Shown: one piece after another, positions 17,553 through 27,176 of the stretch | Layout: each line of letters opens with the position of its first letter | Position numbering within the stretch: the first letter of the stretch is position 1 | NCBI GenBank assembly: GCA_964498585.1 | Contig: CAZCHH010000009.1 | Span: forward strand, 1-64,000 | Reading direction: 5' to 3' | DNA from: JAAYJM01 sp964498585 | Lineage (GTDB): Bacteria; Bacteroidota; Ignavibacteria; Kapaibacteriales; UBA2268 | DNA: 64,000 nucleotides | Notes under the pieces: model-generated | Database searches by the model: none | The model's input: only the letters and a program-made list of their open reading frames with translations | Told to the model about the DNA's origin: nothing | Made by a program: the position numbers and the translations under genes

Positions 17553-20500
17553 ATGAGATATTTCATATTTATTCTTTTCTTTGTTTTTTCAAACATTTTA
17601 TTAGCAAATAACTCTATTGTTATCAATGAAGTATGTGCATCAAATGACAAATCTTTGCTTGATGAAGATTACGAAGCAAGCGATTGGCTCGAGCTTTATA
17701 ATACAACAGATTCTTCAATAAATTTAAAAGAATGGAGAATTTACGACAAAAACGATTTTTCAAACGCATGGATTTTACCAGATACAGTAATTGAAGCAAA
17801 AAGCTATTTGATTTTATTTGCTTCTGGCAAAGACCGGGTAAGCAGTGGATATTATAGAATTGAAGCTGGTGGAACAGGAGCAGTAGAATGGGCATATTGC
17901 GATTATTTTCGTTATCATTATCTAAAAGTAGCAGGTGATTTTGATATATCTGTTAAGATCCCTTATTTAGTTTCTGATTTCCTATTTTCTATAGCAGGTT
18001 TAATGATTAGAGATTCATTAACTTTATCTTCGAACTATATTGGAATGTATTCTCAGCTACAAAGACGTGGCTCTTATTTTTGCATATTTCGACAAGATAC
18101 TTCAATAATTCCTTCTTTAGTTCATGCATATAAAGAAGTAGAATATCCTGATGTAAATGTAAGGATTTCACGAAGAAATGATACGGTAACAACATATTAC
18201 TGGTATAAAGATTTTCAGGATTGGCTAATAATGGGACAGTTTTTTAATCAAAACCAAGACAGTGTTTATCTTGGAATTACTCTAACAGGTGCATTAAAAG
18301 ATTCAATTCCTATAGCATATTTTTCAGATTTAGTGCTAGATGGTGATACTATTAGTCTTGATAAATTATCAGTATTTGATAATACGACTTATAATAATTC
18401 AAGTTTTTATTTTAATGAATTGCATACAAATTTTGAATTAAGTAAAGATGGTGAGAAGATTTTTCTTTGGGATAGAAATGGTAAACTAAAAGATGAATTT
18501 GAAGTTCCTAAATTAGCAACTGATGTTAGTTTTGGAAGATTTTCAGATGGCAAAGCAAGAAAAATGTACTTTTTTCCGGCAACTCCAGAAAAAACCAACC
18601 AAAATGAGCTTAAAAAAATTCTCAACGAACCGATATTTTCAGTAGTTGGAGGATTATTTAGTAAGGCTTTAAATTTAACATTTACTTGTGAAGAAGAAAA
18701 TGCAAATATTTTCTATACATTAGATTGCTCTGAACCAACAGAAAACTCTATACTATACTTAGGAGAAAGCATATTAATTGATAGCACCATTGTTATAAGA
18801 GCTAGAATTTTTAAAGATAATTGCTATCCGAGCAGAATAGTATCTAATTCATATATTTTTGACAACCCTGATGGAATTCCTATTGTGTCTATTGTTGCTT
18901 CTCCGTTGAGTTTAAATGATTCGATAAACGGTATCTTTTCACCAATTAATATTTTAAAAAATATTGAGATTCCAGTTAGTTTTACATACTGGGATGTTGA
19001 TCCAAAACAAAATTATAAAAGTGAGATTGGAATAAGAATTCATGGTAATTATGCACGAACACTTCCGCAGAAAGCTTTAAGATTGATATCAAGAAGTAAA
19101 TATGAAAACAGTGAATTTGAATTTAATTTTTTTGGAGAACAATCACTAAAAAAATATAAAAAATTTGTGCTGCATAATAGTTCAAATGATTGGCAAAAAA
19201 CATTAATAAGAAATGATTTCTCTACTATTTTGTCAAAAAAGATTTTATATAAAGAAACACCAAATTCTAAACTTGTTATAACATACTTAAATGGAGATTA
19301 TTATGGTATAATGCATCTTATGGAAAGAATTGATGAAGACTATTTATCAGTAGCTTTTGATGTTGACGAGAAAAAAATCAATTATTTAAGAGATTATAAT
19401 TTAATTAAAGCAGGAACCGGTATTGATTACCTTTCAATGTATAACAAAATAATGCAAATGGATATGGATAACGATTCGTCTTATAATGAAATTTCAAAGC
19501 TTATTGATATTGATAATTTTATTGATTATACATTTTTAGAGAATTTCTGTGTCAATTTAGATTGGCCATATAAAAATATTAAATACTGGAATTCTTCTGA
19601 AATTGATTCAAAATGGAGATGGTTATGGGACGATATGGATTTATGCTTTGGAAACTGGGGATTTTATCATACAGATATAATTAAACAAATGTGCATTTAT
19701 GATAGCTCTTATTTTTCTTTATTTTTCCAAAAATTAATCAAAAATAAAACACTTACTTTAAAACTTATAAATAGATGGGCTGATTTATTAAATTCTTCTT
19801 TTCATGAATATGAAACAGTGCCTATTTGGGATAGTTTAGTAAATAATATTCGTCCATTTATCTCAAGACATCATGAATTATGGGACAGTTCTGCAATTGA
19901 TTGGGAAGATGAAACTATTGTAGTTACAAAATTTTTAAAAAGGCGCCCTGCTGCATTAAGGTCACAATTGTTATATAATTTCAATTTAAAAGATTCATTG
20001 ATTTTAAGCATTGATTCAGATAATAAATATAATAAGTACATTAGAATTAACTCTCTTTCATTAAAAGAATTTCCCTGGACAGGTATCTATTTCCAGGGCA
20101 TTCCAATTACTCTTGAAGCAGTGCCGAAGCCCGGATATGAGTTTGTTAGCTGGGGAAATGAATTACTGCCAGACACCTGCTTCCTCGAAATTGCTTTCGA
20201 TACCTCGGAAGTTGTTTTAAATCCTATATTTAGACAAAAAGGAAATGACGACCGGACAATTATTTTCAATGAAATTATGTATAAAAGTTCAGATGATTTA
20301 AATTGTGGCGACTGGGTTGAACTTTATAATATTTCTGATAAAACTGTTGATATTTCGAACTGGATTTTCAAAGATGATGACGATGAGCATATCTTTATAA
20401 TTCCTCAAGAGACTACCTTAAAATCAGAAGAATATCTTGTTTTATGTGAGAACGAAGAAGAGTTTTCAAATACTTATCCTAATGTATTGAATTATATAGG

Positions 20501-21026
20501 AAATTTCGACTTTGGACTTGGGCGTCCAGACATTATTCGATTGTTCGATTCAGATAACAAACTAATTGATTCTGTTGCTTATTCAAATGCTGCACCTTGG
20601 GACGCAAATGCCGATGGCACCGGTTACAGTTTAGAACTGAATAAATTCAATATTGACAATAATAATCCACTTAACTGGTATGCTTCATTAGTAAATGGAG
20701 GCACTCCGGGCGAATTAAATTCTGAATACGTATCAGTCGAAGAAATAGAAACGGAAAACGGAATATATTTTAAATGTTATCCAAATCCTTTAAGTGATTA
20801 TTCTGTAATAGAGTATGCAGTTCCATTCAACACAAATATTTCAATTAATATTCATAATTTACTTGGAAATAAAATCTATGAAATATATTCTGGGTTGGCT
20901 GAAAAAAACAGGATTCATTTTTCAACTGAATCACTTGCAAAAGGAGTATATTTTATTAAATTTGAAGCTGTAATTGAAAATAAAAAAGCAGTGAAGGTAT
21001 TGCAGGTTGTAAAAGGAGAGTTCTAA
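17553..21026 (+). CDS. CotH-kinase-like secreted protein with lamin-tail domains and T9SS sorting signal
   Basis: The 1157-residue protein has these parts. A signal peptide covers residues 1-18. A lamin-tail domain starts at 22 (SIVINEVCASND...) and breaks off at FASGKDR (89-95). A roughly 190-residue concanavalin-like insert (hallmark AGLMIRDSL, 148-156) follows. The lamin-tail domain then resumes at ELHTNFELSKDGE (289-301). Next come a chitobiase-like C-terminal domain, a CotH domain (RIHGNYARTLPQKALRL, WRWLWDDMDLCFG with the metal-binding Asp pair), a second lamin-tail domain (IIFNEIMYKSSDDLNCGDW) and a T9SS sorting domain (CYPNPLSDYSVIEYAV). CotH proteins are atypical protein kinases; here the protein should be exported and act at the surface. 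It is divergently placed to recQ. Confidence 0.88.
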   Translation: MRYFIFILFFVFSNILLANNSIVINEVCASNDKSLLDEDYEASDWLELYNTTDSSINLKEWRIYDKNDFSNAWILPDTVIEAKSYLILFASGKDRVSSGYYRIEAGGTGAVEWAYCDYFRYHYLKVAGDFDISVKIPYLVSDFLFSIAGLMIRDSLTLSSNYIGMYSQLQRRGSYFCIFRQDTSIIPSLVHAYKEVEYPDVNVRISRRNDTVTTYYWYKDFQDWLIMGQFFNQNQDSVYLGITLTGALKDSIPIAYFSDLVLDGDTISLDKLSVFDNTTYNNSSFYFNELHTNFELSKDGEKIFLWDRNGKLKDEFEVPKLATDVSFGRFSDGKARKMYFFPATPEKTNQNELKKILNEPIFSVVGGLFSKALNLTFTCEEENANIFYTLDCSEPTENSILYLGESILIDSTIVIRARIFKDNCYPSRIVSNSYIFDNPDGIPIVSIVASPLSLNDSINGIFSPINILKNIEIPVSFTYWDVDPKQNYKSEIGIRIHGNYARTLPQKALRLISRSKYENSEFEFNFFGEQSLKKYKKFVLHNSSNDWQKTLIRNDFSTILSKKILYKETPNSKLVITYLNGDYYGIMHLMERIDEDYLSVAFDVDEKKINYLRDYNLIKAGTGIDYLSMYNKIMQMDMDNDSSYNEISKLIDIDNFIDYTFLENFCVNLDWPYKNIKYWNSSEIDSKWRWLWDDMDLCFGNWGFYHTDIIKQMCIYDSSYFSLFFQKLIKNKTLTLKLINRWADLLNSSFHEYETVPIWDSLVNNIRPFISRHHELWDSSAIDWEDETIVVTKFLKRRPAALRSQLLYNFNLKDSLILSIDSDNKYNKYIRINSLSLKEFPWTGIYFQGIPITLEAVPKPGYEFVSWGNELLPDTCFLEIAFDTSEVVLNPIFRQKGNDDRTIIFNEIMYKSSDDLNCGDWVELYNISDKTVDISNWIFKDDDDEHIFIIPQETTLKSEEYLVLCENEEEFSNTYPNVLNYIGNFDFGLGRPDIIRLFDSDNKLIDSVAYSNAAPWDANADGTGYSLELNKFNIDNNNPLNWYASLVNGGTPGELNSEYVSVEEIETENGIYFKCYPNPLSDYSVIEYAVPFNTNISINIHNLLGNKIYEIYSGLAEKNRIHFSTESLAKGVYFIKFEAVIENKKAVKVLQVVKGEF

Positions 21027-21041
21027 AAATTTGAAATTGTC

Positions 21042-21164
21042 TGTTATTCCGAAACGAAGTGAAGAATCTCAAGTATCGTGGTAGCAAGGATTTGTGAGAT
21101 TCTTCACTTCGTTTCGGATTGACAGCCCCCAGTCATACGAACAACTTGTTGCTCGTATGACTGG
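21042..21164. repeat. Module C copy 2 and an adjoining palindrome
   Basis: Module C2 at 21042-21124 repeats the arms CGAAACGAAGTGAAGAATCT and GATTCTTCACTTCGTTTCGG and the conserved centre TATCGTGGTAGCAA seen at 6920. A 36-base palindrome at 21129-21164 (CCAGTCATACGA...TCGTATGACTGG) follows. A related palindrome is at 59060. Both sit between the convergent CotH and flotillin genes and could help terminate both. Confidence 0.75.
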
Positions 21165-21174
21165 AACAAAGAAA

Positions 21175-22764
21175 CTACTTTTCTTCTTTTTTGAAATGTG
21201 AGAGAATATCAACACCGGTGGCGTTTTCAATCATTTCTGAAAGTGAAACAACGGAGCCGGGAAGCTGATTAACTAATTTTGCAAGATTGTTTGTTCCATT
21301 CCCGTTGCTGTCGATAATGCTAATTTTATCAATGTTTATTCCTTTTACTGTGCTAGAGAGTTGCTCAACGAGTTGCGGCAGAATATTTAGAATGAATACC
21401 TTTTCTGCATCGCTTCCGGCACTTGAATACGCCTTAATTGTCTGATTGATAATTGCAATTTTTGCTTCGCCATCGGCAATTATTGTAGCAGCTTTTCCTT
21501 TAGCTTCGAGTTCCATAGCTTCTTTCTTTGCCTTCGATGGTTCAATTACATCGGCAATTAATTTCTTTTGTTGCAAGCTAATGCGTTCCTGTTCAACTTC
21601 CTGCTCAAACATCACAGCTGCTTTCTGACTTGAAATGCGTGCTTCATTTTCCTTAATCAGAGCTTCTTTGTCCAATTCAGCTTTCTTTATTCTATAATTA
21701 TTATTCTCAATTTCGATGATTTGCTTTGCTTTAGCATCGGAAACGGCAATATTTTGCTCGGACTCTATTTGGGCAGTTTCAATTTCCTGTTTTGCCTTTG
21801 CTTTTGCTTTTTCTGCCCTTTCCTGAGCAAGTGCTTCAGCTTCTTTTGCTTCTGCCTGTTTTATTGAATTAGCAATGGCAATATTTTGCTCGGCATTAAT
21901 TTGAGCAGTTTCAATTTCCTGTTTTGCCTTTGCCTTGGCTTTTTCAGCAATTTCATTTGCTTCAGCATCGGCTGCTTCAGTGGCAGCATCTTTATTAGCA
22001 TTGGTTATGGCAATATTTTTCTCTTTTTCAATTTGAGCTTTTTCAATGTCCTGATTGGCAATAACTTTAGCAATTTCAGCGCGTTTTAGTGCTGCTGCCC
22101 TTGCTTCTTCAGCTTCTGCCTTGTTGTCTGCTTCTGCTTTTTCAGCAGCTTTAATAAGTTCAGCGGTCTTCATTCTACCGATTGAATCAAGATAGCCGCG
22201 CTCGTCTGAAATATTTGTGATTTTGAGTGTATCAAGCTGAAGTCCTAATTTTTGCAAATCTGTTTCTGCTTCTTCCATCAAACTTTCTGCGAATTTCATT
22301 CTGTCCTGGTTTACTTCTTCTGGAGTTAAAGAAGCAAGCACGCCGCGCAGGTTTCCTTCGAGAGTATCTTTTGCAATGCGATGAATTTCTTCCTGTGTCA
22401 TCGTTAAAAATCTTTCTACAGCATTGCCGAAAGCGGGTTCTTTGGAATCAATTTTAATATTTGCAATAGCTTCAACGACAAGCGGGATACCGCCTTTTGA
22501 ATACGCATTTTTAACAGACAGGTCAATAGGAATAGTTTCAAGCGACATACGCGATGCCTTTTCTATTAGTGGAATGCGCAATGCCCTACCACCGCGGATA
22601 ATTCGATAGCCGACTATATCGCCGGAAGTTAAACTTCTTTTTCTGCCAGATAGGATAATAACCTCATTTGGTTGTGAAATAAGCAGAAGACGACTTATTG
22701 AAATGAAAATGAAAATCACAGCTACTGCTGCAATCGCAACTAAAGTTAGAATTACAGTGTCCAT
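21175..22764 (-). CDS. Flotillin-like SPFH-domain membrane protein
   Basis: The 529-residue protein has an N-terminal membrane segment (3-27, VILTLVAIAAVAVIFIFISI), an SPFH domain (about 30-200, GGRALRIPLIEKASRMSLETIPIDL) and a long Ala/Glu/Lys coiled coil (200-400). The C-terminal oligomerisation region contains YSSAGSDAEKVFILNILPQLVEQLSSTVKGI. The coiled coil contains a near-duplicated block (KAKAKQEIETAQI.(A/S)EQNIA occurs twice, about 48 residues apart), also visible in the DNA at 21768 and 21897. Flotillins scaffold membrane microdomains. It follows the NfeD-like gene after 25 bases, the common YuaF-YuaG arrangement. The symbol is left empty because floA and yuaG types overlap. Confidence 0.88.
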   Translation of the reverse strand: MDTVILTLVAIAAVAVIFIFISISRLLLISQPNEVIILSGRKRSLTSGDIVGYRIIRGGRALRIPLIEKASRMSLETIPIDLSVKNAYSKGGIPLVVEAIANIKIDSKEPAFGNAVERFLTMTQEEIHRIAKDTLEGNLRGVLASLTPEEVNQDRMKFAESLMEEAETDLQKLGLQLDTLKITNISDERGYLDSIGRMKTAELIKAAEKAEADNKAEAEEARAAALKRAEIAKVIANQDIEKAQIEKEKNIAITNANKDAATEAADAEANEIAEKAKAKAKQEIETAQINAEQNIAIANSIKQAEAKEAEALAQERAEKAKAKAKQEIETAQIESEQNIAVSDAKAKQIIEIENNNYRIKKAELDKEALIKENEARISSQKAAVMFEQEVEQERISLQQKKLIADVIEPSKAKKEAMELEAKGKAATIIADGEAKIAIINQTIKAYSSAGSDAEKVFILNILPQLVEQLSSTVKGINIDKISIIDSNGNGTNNLAKLVNQLPGSVVSLSEMIENATGVDILSHFKKEEK

Positions 22765-22789
22765 TTTTTTCCTTTAATTTTTAAAAAAT

Positions 22790-23410
22790 CTATAAATCAG
22801 TTGTATCTATATATGCAATATTATCTTTAATATCCACAATTAAAGCCCTTTCACCCGTAACAAACTCGTTTTTGCTGCTTGCTTCTGAAACAATTGCCTG
22901 CAATTCGATTATTTGTTCTTCCAGATATACGATTATTTTGCCCTTTTGTTCTTTTTTTACTGGCAGAGTAACTTTGCAAATCTTTCCTTTTAAATCCGAT
23001 GTTTCAATCCCTTTTCCTGTTTCGGAATCTTTCAAATATTTAAACAGCTTGTATCCAAAAATCCATGACAAAGCACCGATTGCTCCCGATGCGAGAAGTG
23101 AAATAAAAGCAGATATGCTTAACAAGGTGAACGTAGTGCCAGTCAGCCCAAAGAAAGTAAGGAAATAGATTACGTTGCGAAAACTGATGAATTTCACAGC
23201 ATCTTTGAGTTCTGTTTGGGAATGGACTACCTGATGTTCAAAATGGTCAATATGAGCTATTTCTGTATCGGTAGCTGCATCTAATTCAGGCGCATCGTGC
23301 ATACCCAACTCGGCAGAATGTTCCATATCGCCGGAATCGTGACCGCCAAAAAGAGAAATACCAAGCAGAATTCCTCCGAAAATCAGACAACATAAATAGA
23401 ATGTTAGCAT
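22790..23410 (-). CDS. NfeD/YuaF-like membrane protein
   Basis: The 206-residue protein has a hydrophobic N-terminus (MLTFYLCCLIFGGILLGISLF), an acidic His-rich loop, two membrane segments (about 70-115, FRNVIYFLTFFGLTGTTFTLLSISAFISLLASGAIGAL in outline) and a C-terminal OB-like domain (GKICKVTLPVKKEQKGKI...VTGERALIVDI). This matches NfeD-type partners of flotillin. They are thought to stabilise or localise flotillin assemblies. It is the first gene of a two-gene operon, 25 bases before the flotillin gene. Confidence 0.82.
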   Translation of the reverse strand: MLTFYLCCLIFGGILLGISLFGGHDSGDMEHSAELGMHDAPELDAATDTEIAHIDHFEHQVVHSQTELKDAVKFISFRNVIYFLTFFGLTGTTFTLLSISAFISLLASGAIGALSWIFGYKLFKYLKDSETGKGIETSDLKGKICKVTLPVKKEQKGKIIVYLEEQIIELQAIVSEASSKNEFVTGERALIVDIKDNIAYIDTTDL

Positions 23411-23543
23411 AATATTTTAAATTTTTAATAAAACTGCAAATTAATCAAATTTTGGAAAAAAGCAAATGGAAATATTTGGGGGTAAGTGTAATGAAAGAAA
23501 ATTTATTTTAAAAGAAATGAAAAATTCCTGAAAATTGAAATGA

Positions 23544-23718
23544 TTATAAATTAATTACTAAATCATTCTTCACATCGTTATAAATATCATTGAGATTTTC
23601 TATGAGTTCTTCTAATGATAAGCCCTGTGTTAAATATTCAGGATATTCATTCATATAGCCAATCCAGAATTCTTTATCCTGCCAATATGTAATTTTTGTT
23701 TTATTAATAATATTAATT
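23544..23718 (-). pseudogene. HicB-type antitoxin-like fragment without toxin or ATG
   Basis: The minus-strand frame ending at TAA 23544-23546 codes for KITYWQDKEFWIGYMNEYPE, then a YLTQGLSLEELIENLNDIYNDVKNDLV segment. This closely follows the HicB-like antitoxin fold (a (W/F)xGYxxExPxxxTQGxTxEEAxxNLxD pattern). There is no ATG; upstream only ATT/ATA codons precede an in-frame stop near 23725. No HicA-like toxin is encoded nearby. It is either an orphan remnant or a gene with a rare start codon. The rest of the gap (23411-24130) is AT-rich; a short frame around 23855-23940 may be another relic. Confidence 0.5.
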
Positions 23719-24130
23719 ATTTAAAAATACATAAAATTAATAGAATTTTAAATATTTCAGATAAATCGTTTATTTAAAATTTATTCATTTTGTTTGTTAA
23801 CGAATATTTATTTATTTTATTTCTATTTATGCAATTTATATAAATTAGAAAAAAGTAATTGGAAATATTAAATAAGCTTGTGTTTGACTATAAGAATGAT
23901 GATGAACCCATTATGTATAGCAATTATTCTACATTAAGTTAAGTTTTTATTTCTTTGATATTCGAATTAAATTACTTATTTTTACTCAATAGTAATTTGA
24001 TTTTATTTTATTGAGTTTGTAATATAACTACATACAATATAATAAAATATTCACTTTTATTAATTTGAATTGGAAATTAATAATAAATAATTATTTTAGT
24101 TTTTTAAAAATAATAGAACAAGGAGTAAAT

Positions 24131-25444
24131 ATGTCGCTATATCGTAATCTGACTCAAGAGCAGGTTGTTTTACGTGATACAGTCAGACGTTTAGCTGAAG
24201 AATACATCAATCCTGTTGCCCAGGAATTAGATGACAATGAACAATTTAGCGTAGAATTAACTAAGAAATTTGCCGAACTTGGATTTCTCGGGGCTTTTCT
24301 TCCGGAAAACTATAATGGCACTTCATTAGATTATTTATCATATATTATTTTAGTTGAAGAAATTGCACGTGTTGATGCTTCTCAGGCAGCTACTATAGCA
24401 GCGCAAAACTCGTTCGGAATTGCACCTATTTTACTTTTTGGTACTGAAAAACAGAAAAAAAAGTATTTACCAAAATTAGCTAAAGGAAATTTATGGAGTT
24501 TCGCAGTTACTGAATATATTTCTGGCTCCGATATAGGCAATATTGAAACAAAAGCTGAGAAAAAAGGAAAGAAGAATTGGATTTTAAGTGGCTCAAAAGC
24601 TTTTGTAACTAATGCATCAACTGAAATATCTATTGGCTCAACAATACTTGCCCTTACAAAAAATGAAATAATAAAAATACCAGATGAAACTATTAATCAG
24701 GCAAATAAAATCAATAATCAAGGAAATGAAACAGAAAAACAAAAAACAAAAATCATAAAAGAATTCACATTTTTTTTAGTTGACAGAGCTACTCAGGGCT
24801 ATAGAGCCACTCCTTTGAAAAATCGATTGTCCTGGCGAGCTTCTGATATTAGTGAAATTATAATAGATGAATGCTGTGTGCCAAGTGATAATATTCTCGG
24901 GAATGAAGGTGATGGCTTAAAAATACTTCAAACTTGCTTGGACAATGGACGTCTTGCCGTTGCTGCAATTGGATTAGGTATTGCTCAAGGTGCTTTCGAT
25001 TATGCTCTTCGATATGCAAAAAATCGAAAAACATTCGGTAATCCCATTTGTTCTCATCAGGCAATTGCTTTTAAATTAGCAGATATTGAAGTTGGAATTG
25101 AACTTGCCCGAAATTATCTTTACGATGCCTGCAGAATGCTTGATATGGGCGAAACTATTTCTAAAGAAAGTGCTGTTGCTAAATTATATTGCTCTGAACT
25201 AGCTCAACTCGCTGCAGAGCATTGTATTCAAATTTTAGGTGCTTATGGCATTATGAAAGAATATAAAGCTGAGAGATTTTTCCGCGACCAAAGAGCTTTG
25301 CAAATCATTGAAGGTACTTCCGAACTGCAAAGAATGATAATTGCTCGGCTACTCGGTTGCTTCGATAATTTAAATGAGCCAATTGATAATACTCAATTAC
25401 CAGATGATACAAAATTGCAAAATAATTCTCAATTACAAAATTAA
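24131..25444 (+). CDS. Acyl-CoA dehydrogenase
   Basis: I chose the ATG at 24131, preceded by AAGGAGTAAAT, over an upstream in-frame start at 24065; the protein is then 437 residues. Typical regions are AELGFLGAFLPENYNG, FAVTEYISGSDIGNIETKA (FAD/substrate region), GLGIAQGAFDYALRYAKNRKTFG, ILGAYGIMKEYKAERFFRDQRALQIIEGTSELQR (Glu of EGT as likely base). The flavoenzyme oxidises acyl-CoA to enoyl-CoA; chain length is not readable. Family members have about 380 residues. The excess lies in an Asn/Lys/Gln-rich insert of about 25 residues around 195-225 and a 25-residue polar C-terminal tail (IDNTQLPDDTKLQNNSQLQN) encoded by degenerate repeats. Confidence 0.9.
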   Translation: MSLYRNLTQEQVVLRDTVRRLAEEYINPVAQELDDNEQFSVELTKKFAELGFLGAFLPENYNGTSLDYLSYIILVEEIARVDASQAATIAAQNSFGIAPILLFGTEKQKKKYLPKLAKGNLWSFAVTEYISGSDIGNIETKAEKKGKKNWILSGSKAFVTNASTEISIGSTILALTKNEIIKIPDETINQANKINNQGNETEKQKTKIIKEFTFFLVDRATQGYRATPLKNRLSWRASDISEIIIDECCVPSDNILGNEGDGLKILQTCLDNGRLAVAAIGLGIAQGAFDYALRYAKNRKTFGNPICSHQAIAFKLADIEVGIELARNYLYDACRMLDMGETISKESAVAKLYCSELAQLAAEHCIQILGAYGIMKEYKAERFFRDQRALQIIEGTSELQRMIIARLLGCFDNLNEPIDNTQLPDDTKLQNNSQLQN

Positions 25445-25537
25445 GCTCAAACTAAAAATACAAACAAAATTGCAAAATATTTGACTTAAATTTATGAATA
25501 TTACAAGATGAAGGAATAAGAAAAATTAAGAAATATG

Positions 25538-26104
25538 TTATTTTTTCTTTAGAATTCTTCCGTAACCGGCAAAAATATTTTTATAATAATAATCATTTAA
25601 AGATTGAACAGTAACACCAACTGAAGAAGAAGAATGAACAAATTCATCATTCCCGACATAAATTCCAACATGGCTAATCTTATTGTTAGTTTTAAAAAAA
25701 ACTAAATCGGCAATTTCTCTGTTATCATAGAAAACTTTTTCAGAATAAATATATTGGTCAGCAGCAGTTCTTGGTAAATAAATATTGATTTTTGCAAAGA
25801 CCTGCTTAACGAATCCAGAGCAATCAACACAATTATTATTTTCACCACCCCAGCAATAAGGAATACCAATCCATTTATTTGCTTCATCAAGTATAGCATT
25901 TTGCTGTGAAGTTAGTTTCGTTCTATCAATTATCTTTGGATTTATTTTCTTTATTTTTTCTGATGATTTTGCTGCCTTTCTTTTAGTAGAGCTGCTTTCA
26001 GCTACTTTTGAAGAAAAACGAATAGTTGATTGACAACCTGCTAAAAGGATTATCACTGAAATATATATAAAATATTTGCTTATTATTTCTAATCTTATTA
26101 TCAT
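25538..26104 (-). CDS. NlpC/P60-family lipoprotein peptidase
   Basis: The 188-residue protein has a lipobox LLAGC (Cys24), a basic Ser/Lys-rich linker, and a C-terminal NlpC/P60 domain with Cys95 in CVDCSGFVKQVF, His145 in ISHVGIYVG and a further His157 (FVHSSS). These enzymes cut peptide stems of peptidoglycan. It should sit in the outer membrane facing the periplasm. Length and residue order match the Spr-like type. It is transcribed convergently with the acyl-CoA dehydrogenase and has no operon partner. Confidence 0.88.
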   Translation of the reverse strand: MIIRLEIISKYFIYISVIILLAGCQSTIRFSSKVAESSSTKRKAAKSSEKIKKINPKIIDRTKLTSQQNAILDEANKWIGIPYCWGGENNNCVDCSGFVKQVFAKINIYLPRTAADQYIYSEKVFYDNREIADLVFFKTNNKISHVGIYVGNDEFVHSSSSVGVTVQSLNDYYYKNIFAGYGRILKKK

Positions 26105-26257
26105 AATGAATATAATTACAAAATTTATACCAATAATACAATTAGTATTTTTTCAAAATTATGAAAGAAAATTAAAAATTTATAATTTTTAAAAATATAT
26201 TAATAAAATCAGATTTTAAACGTTATTACTTAAAAATTTTAACATTAAAGGTGATTT

Positions 26258-27043
26258 ATGAAAAAATCAATAACAATTACTTTATTTTTAATATTGATGG
26301 CAATTCCCATTTATTCGCAAGATGACCAAATTGACGATTTAAATTTTGAACCTACCCAGTTAGAAGAGTCAAGTATTCCTTATTTCGGAATAGCTGGAGG
26401 TTATACTGGCACTTTCTTCTTTCCAAAATTTGATGATTTGAATTCTCATTTAAAAAGTATGGGCTTTCAATTAGGAGAATTTGAAACTCCAATGTATTTA
26501 AATGGTGTTCAGGGTTTTACTGCTATTGGGATTATTCCTAATATAAGAATTGGGTTTTTTGGAGTAACCGGCTCTAAAACACAAAAAGCAAATTTTAATA
26601 TTAATGGCGCTAGTGTTGAACAAGGATTAGATTATTACGTTTCTCTAACCGGAATTAACATTGATTATGGTTTTGTGCCATTTAAATCATTGGCTATTTT
26701 GCCCGGAATCAATTTAGGCTGGGGCGGACTTACATTAGAATCCTATCAGGGAGTTAAAGACATAGACTGGACTCATTTCAAATCTGAAGTAGATACCTTG
26801 AGTTTTATGAATCGGGCAAAATCAACTTTTTCTTTTATTCAGCCAAATTTAAACATTGAATTTACTTTGACTTCTTATTTTATGATTAGAGGAAGCGTTG
26901 GATACAATTATTCATTTGCTTTAACAGGAGATTGGGAATGGGAAATGAATAAATATTCCAATCTAAAGAATGTTCCTTCCGGAATCAATGCAAACGGACT
27001 TACAGCCCAGTTAGGTATCTTTTTAGGACTATTTAATTATTAA
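26258..27043 (+). CDS. Putative outer-membrane beta-barrel protein
   Basis: The 261-residue protein has a signal peptide (MKKSITITLFLILMAIPIYS). The mature sequence has many Gly/aromatic strands (FGIAGGYTGTFFFP, GLDYYVSLTGINIDYGFVPF, LAILPGINLGWGGLTLES, FMIRGSVGYNYSFAL) and ends in LTAQLGIFLGLFNY. This is consistent with an outer-membrane barrel, but no named family is recognised. RBS AAAGGTG precedes the start. The stop codon is embedded in the start of a module D-like repeat. Confidence 0.65.
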   Translation: MKKSITITLFLILMAIPIYSQDDQIDDLNFEPTQLEESSIPYFGIAGGYTGTFFFPKFDDLNSHLKSMGFQLGEFETPMYLNGVQGFTAIGIIPNIRIGFFGVTGSKTQKANFNINGASVEQGLDYYVSLTGINIDYGFVPFKSLAILPGINLGWGGLTLESYQGVKDIDWTHFKSEVDTLSFMNRAKSTFSFIQPNLNIEFTLTSYFMIRGSVGYNYSFALTGDWEWEMNKYSNLKNVPSGINANGLTAQLGIFLGLFNY

Positions 27044-27150
27044 CTCACATTTGCACATTCCCCTCTTGAGAGGGGAATGGAACTTGTGTTATAAAATAAT
27101 CCAGATTAACTTGTTTAAATCTTATATAAGAATGTGTAAGTTGAGATTCG
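27041..27150. repeat. Miniature module D-like element (copy 3)
   Basis: TAACTCACATTTGCACATTC at 27041 is followed by CCCCTCTTGAGAGGGG (27060-27075). An imperfect complement of the outer end is at 27130-27150 (GAATGTGTAAGTTGAGATTC). The outer words match the ends of the module D copies at 3.6 and 9.7 kb, but the long core is missing. The stop codon of the upstream gene is part of the repeat end. Confidence 0.6.
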
Positions 27151-27176
27151 AATTCAAATATGTTTTATTTCCATAT

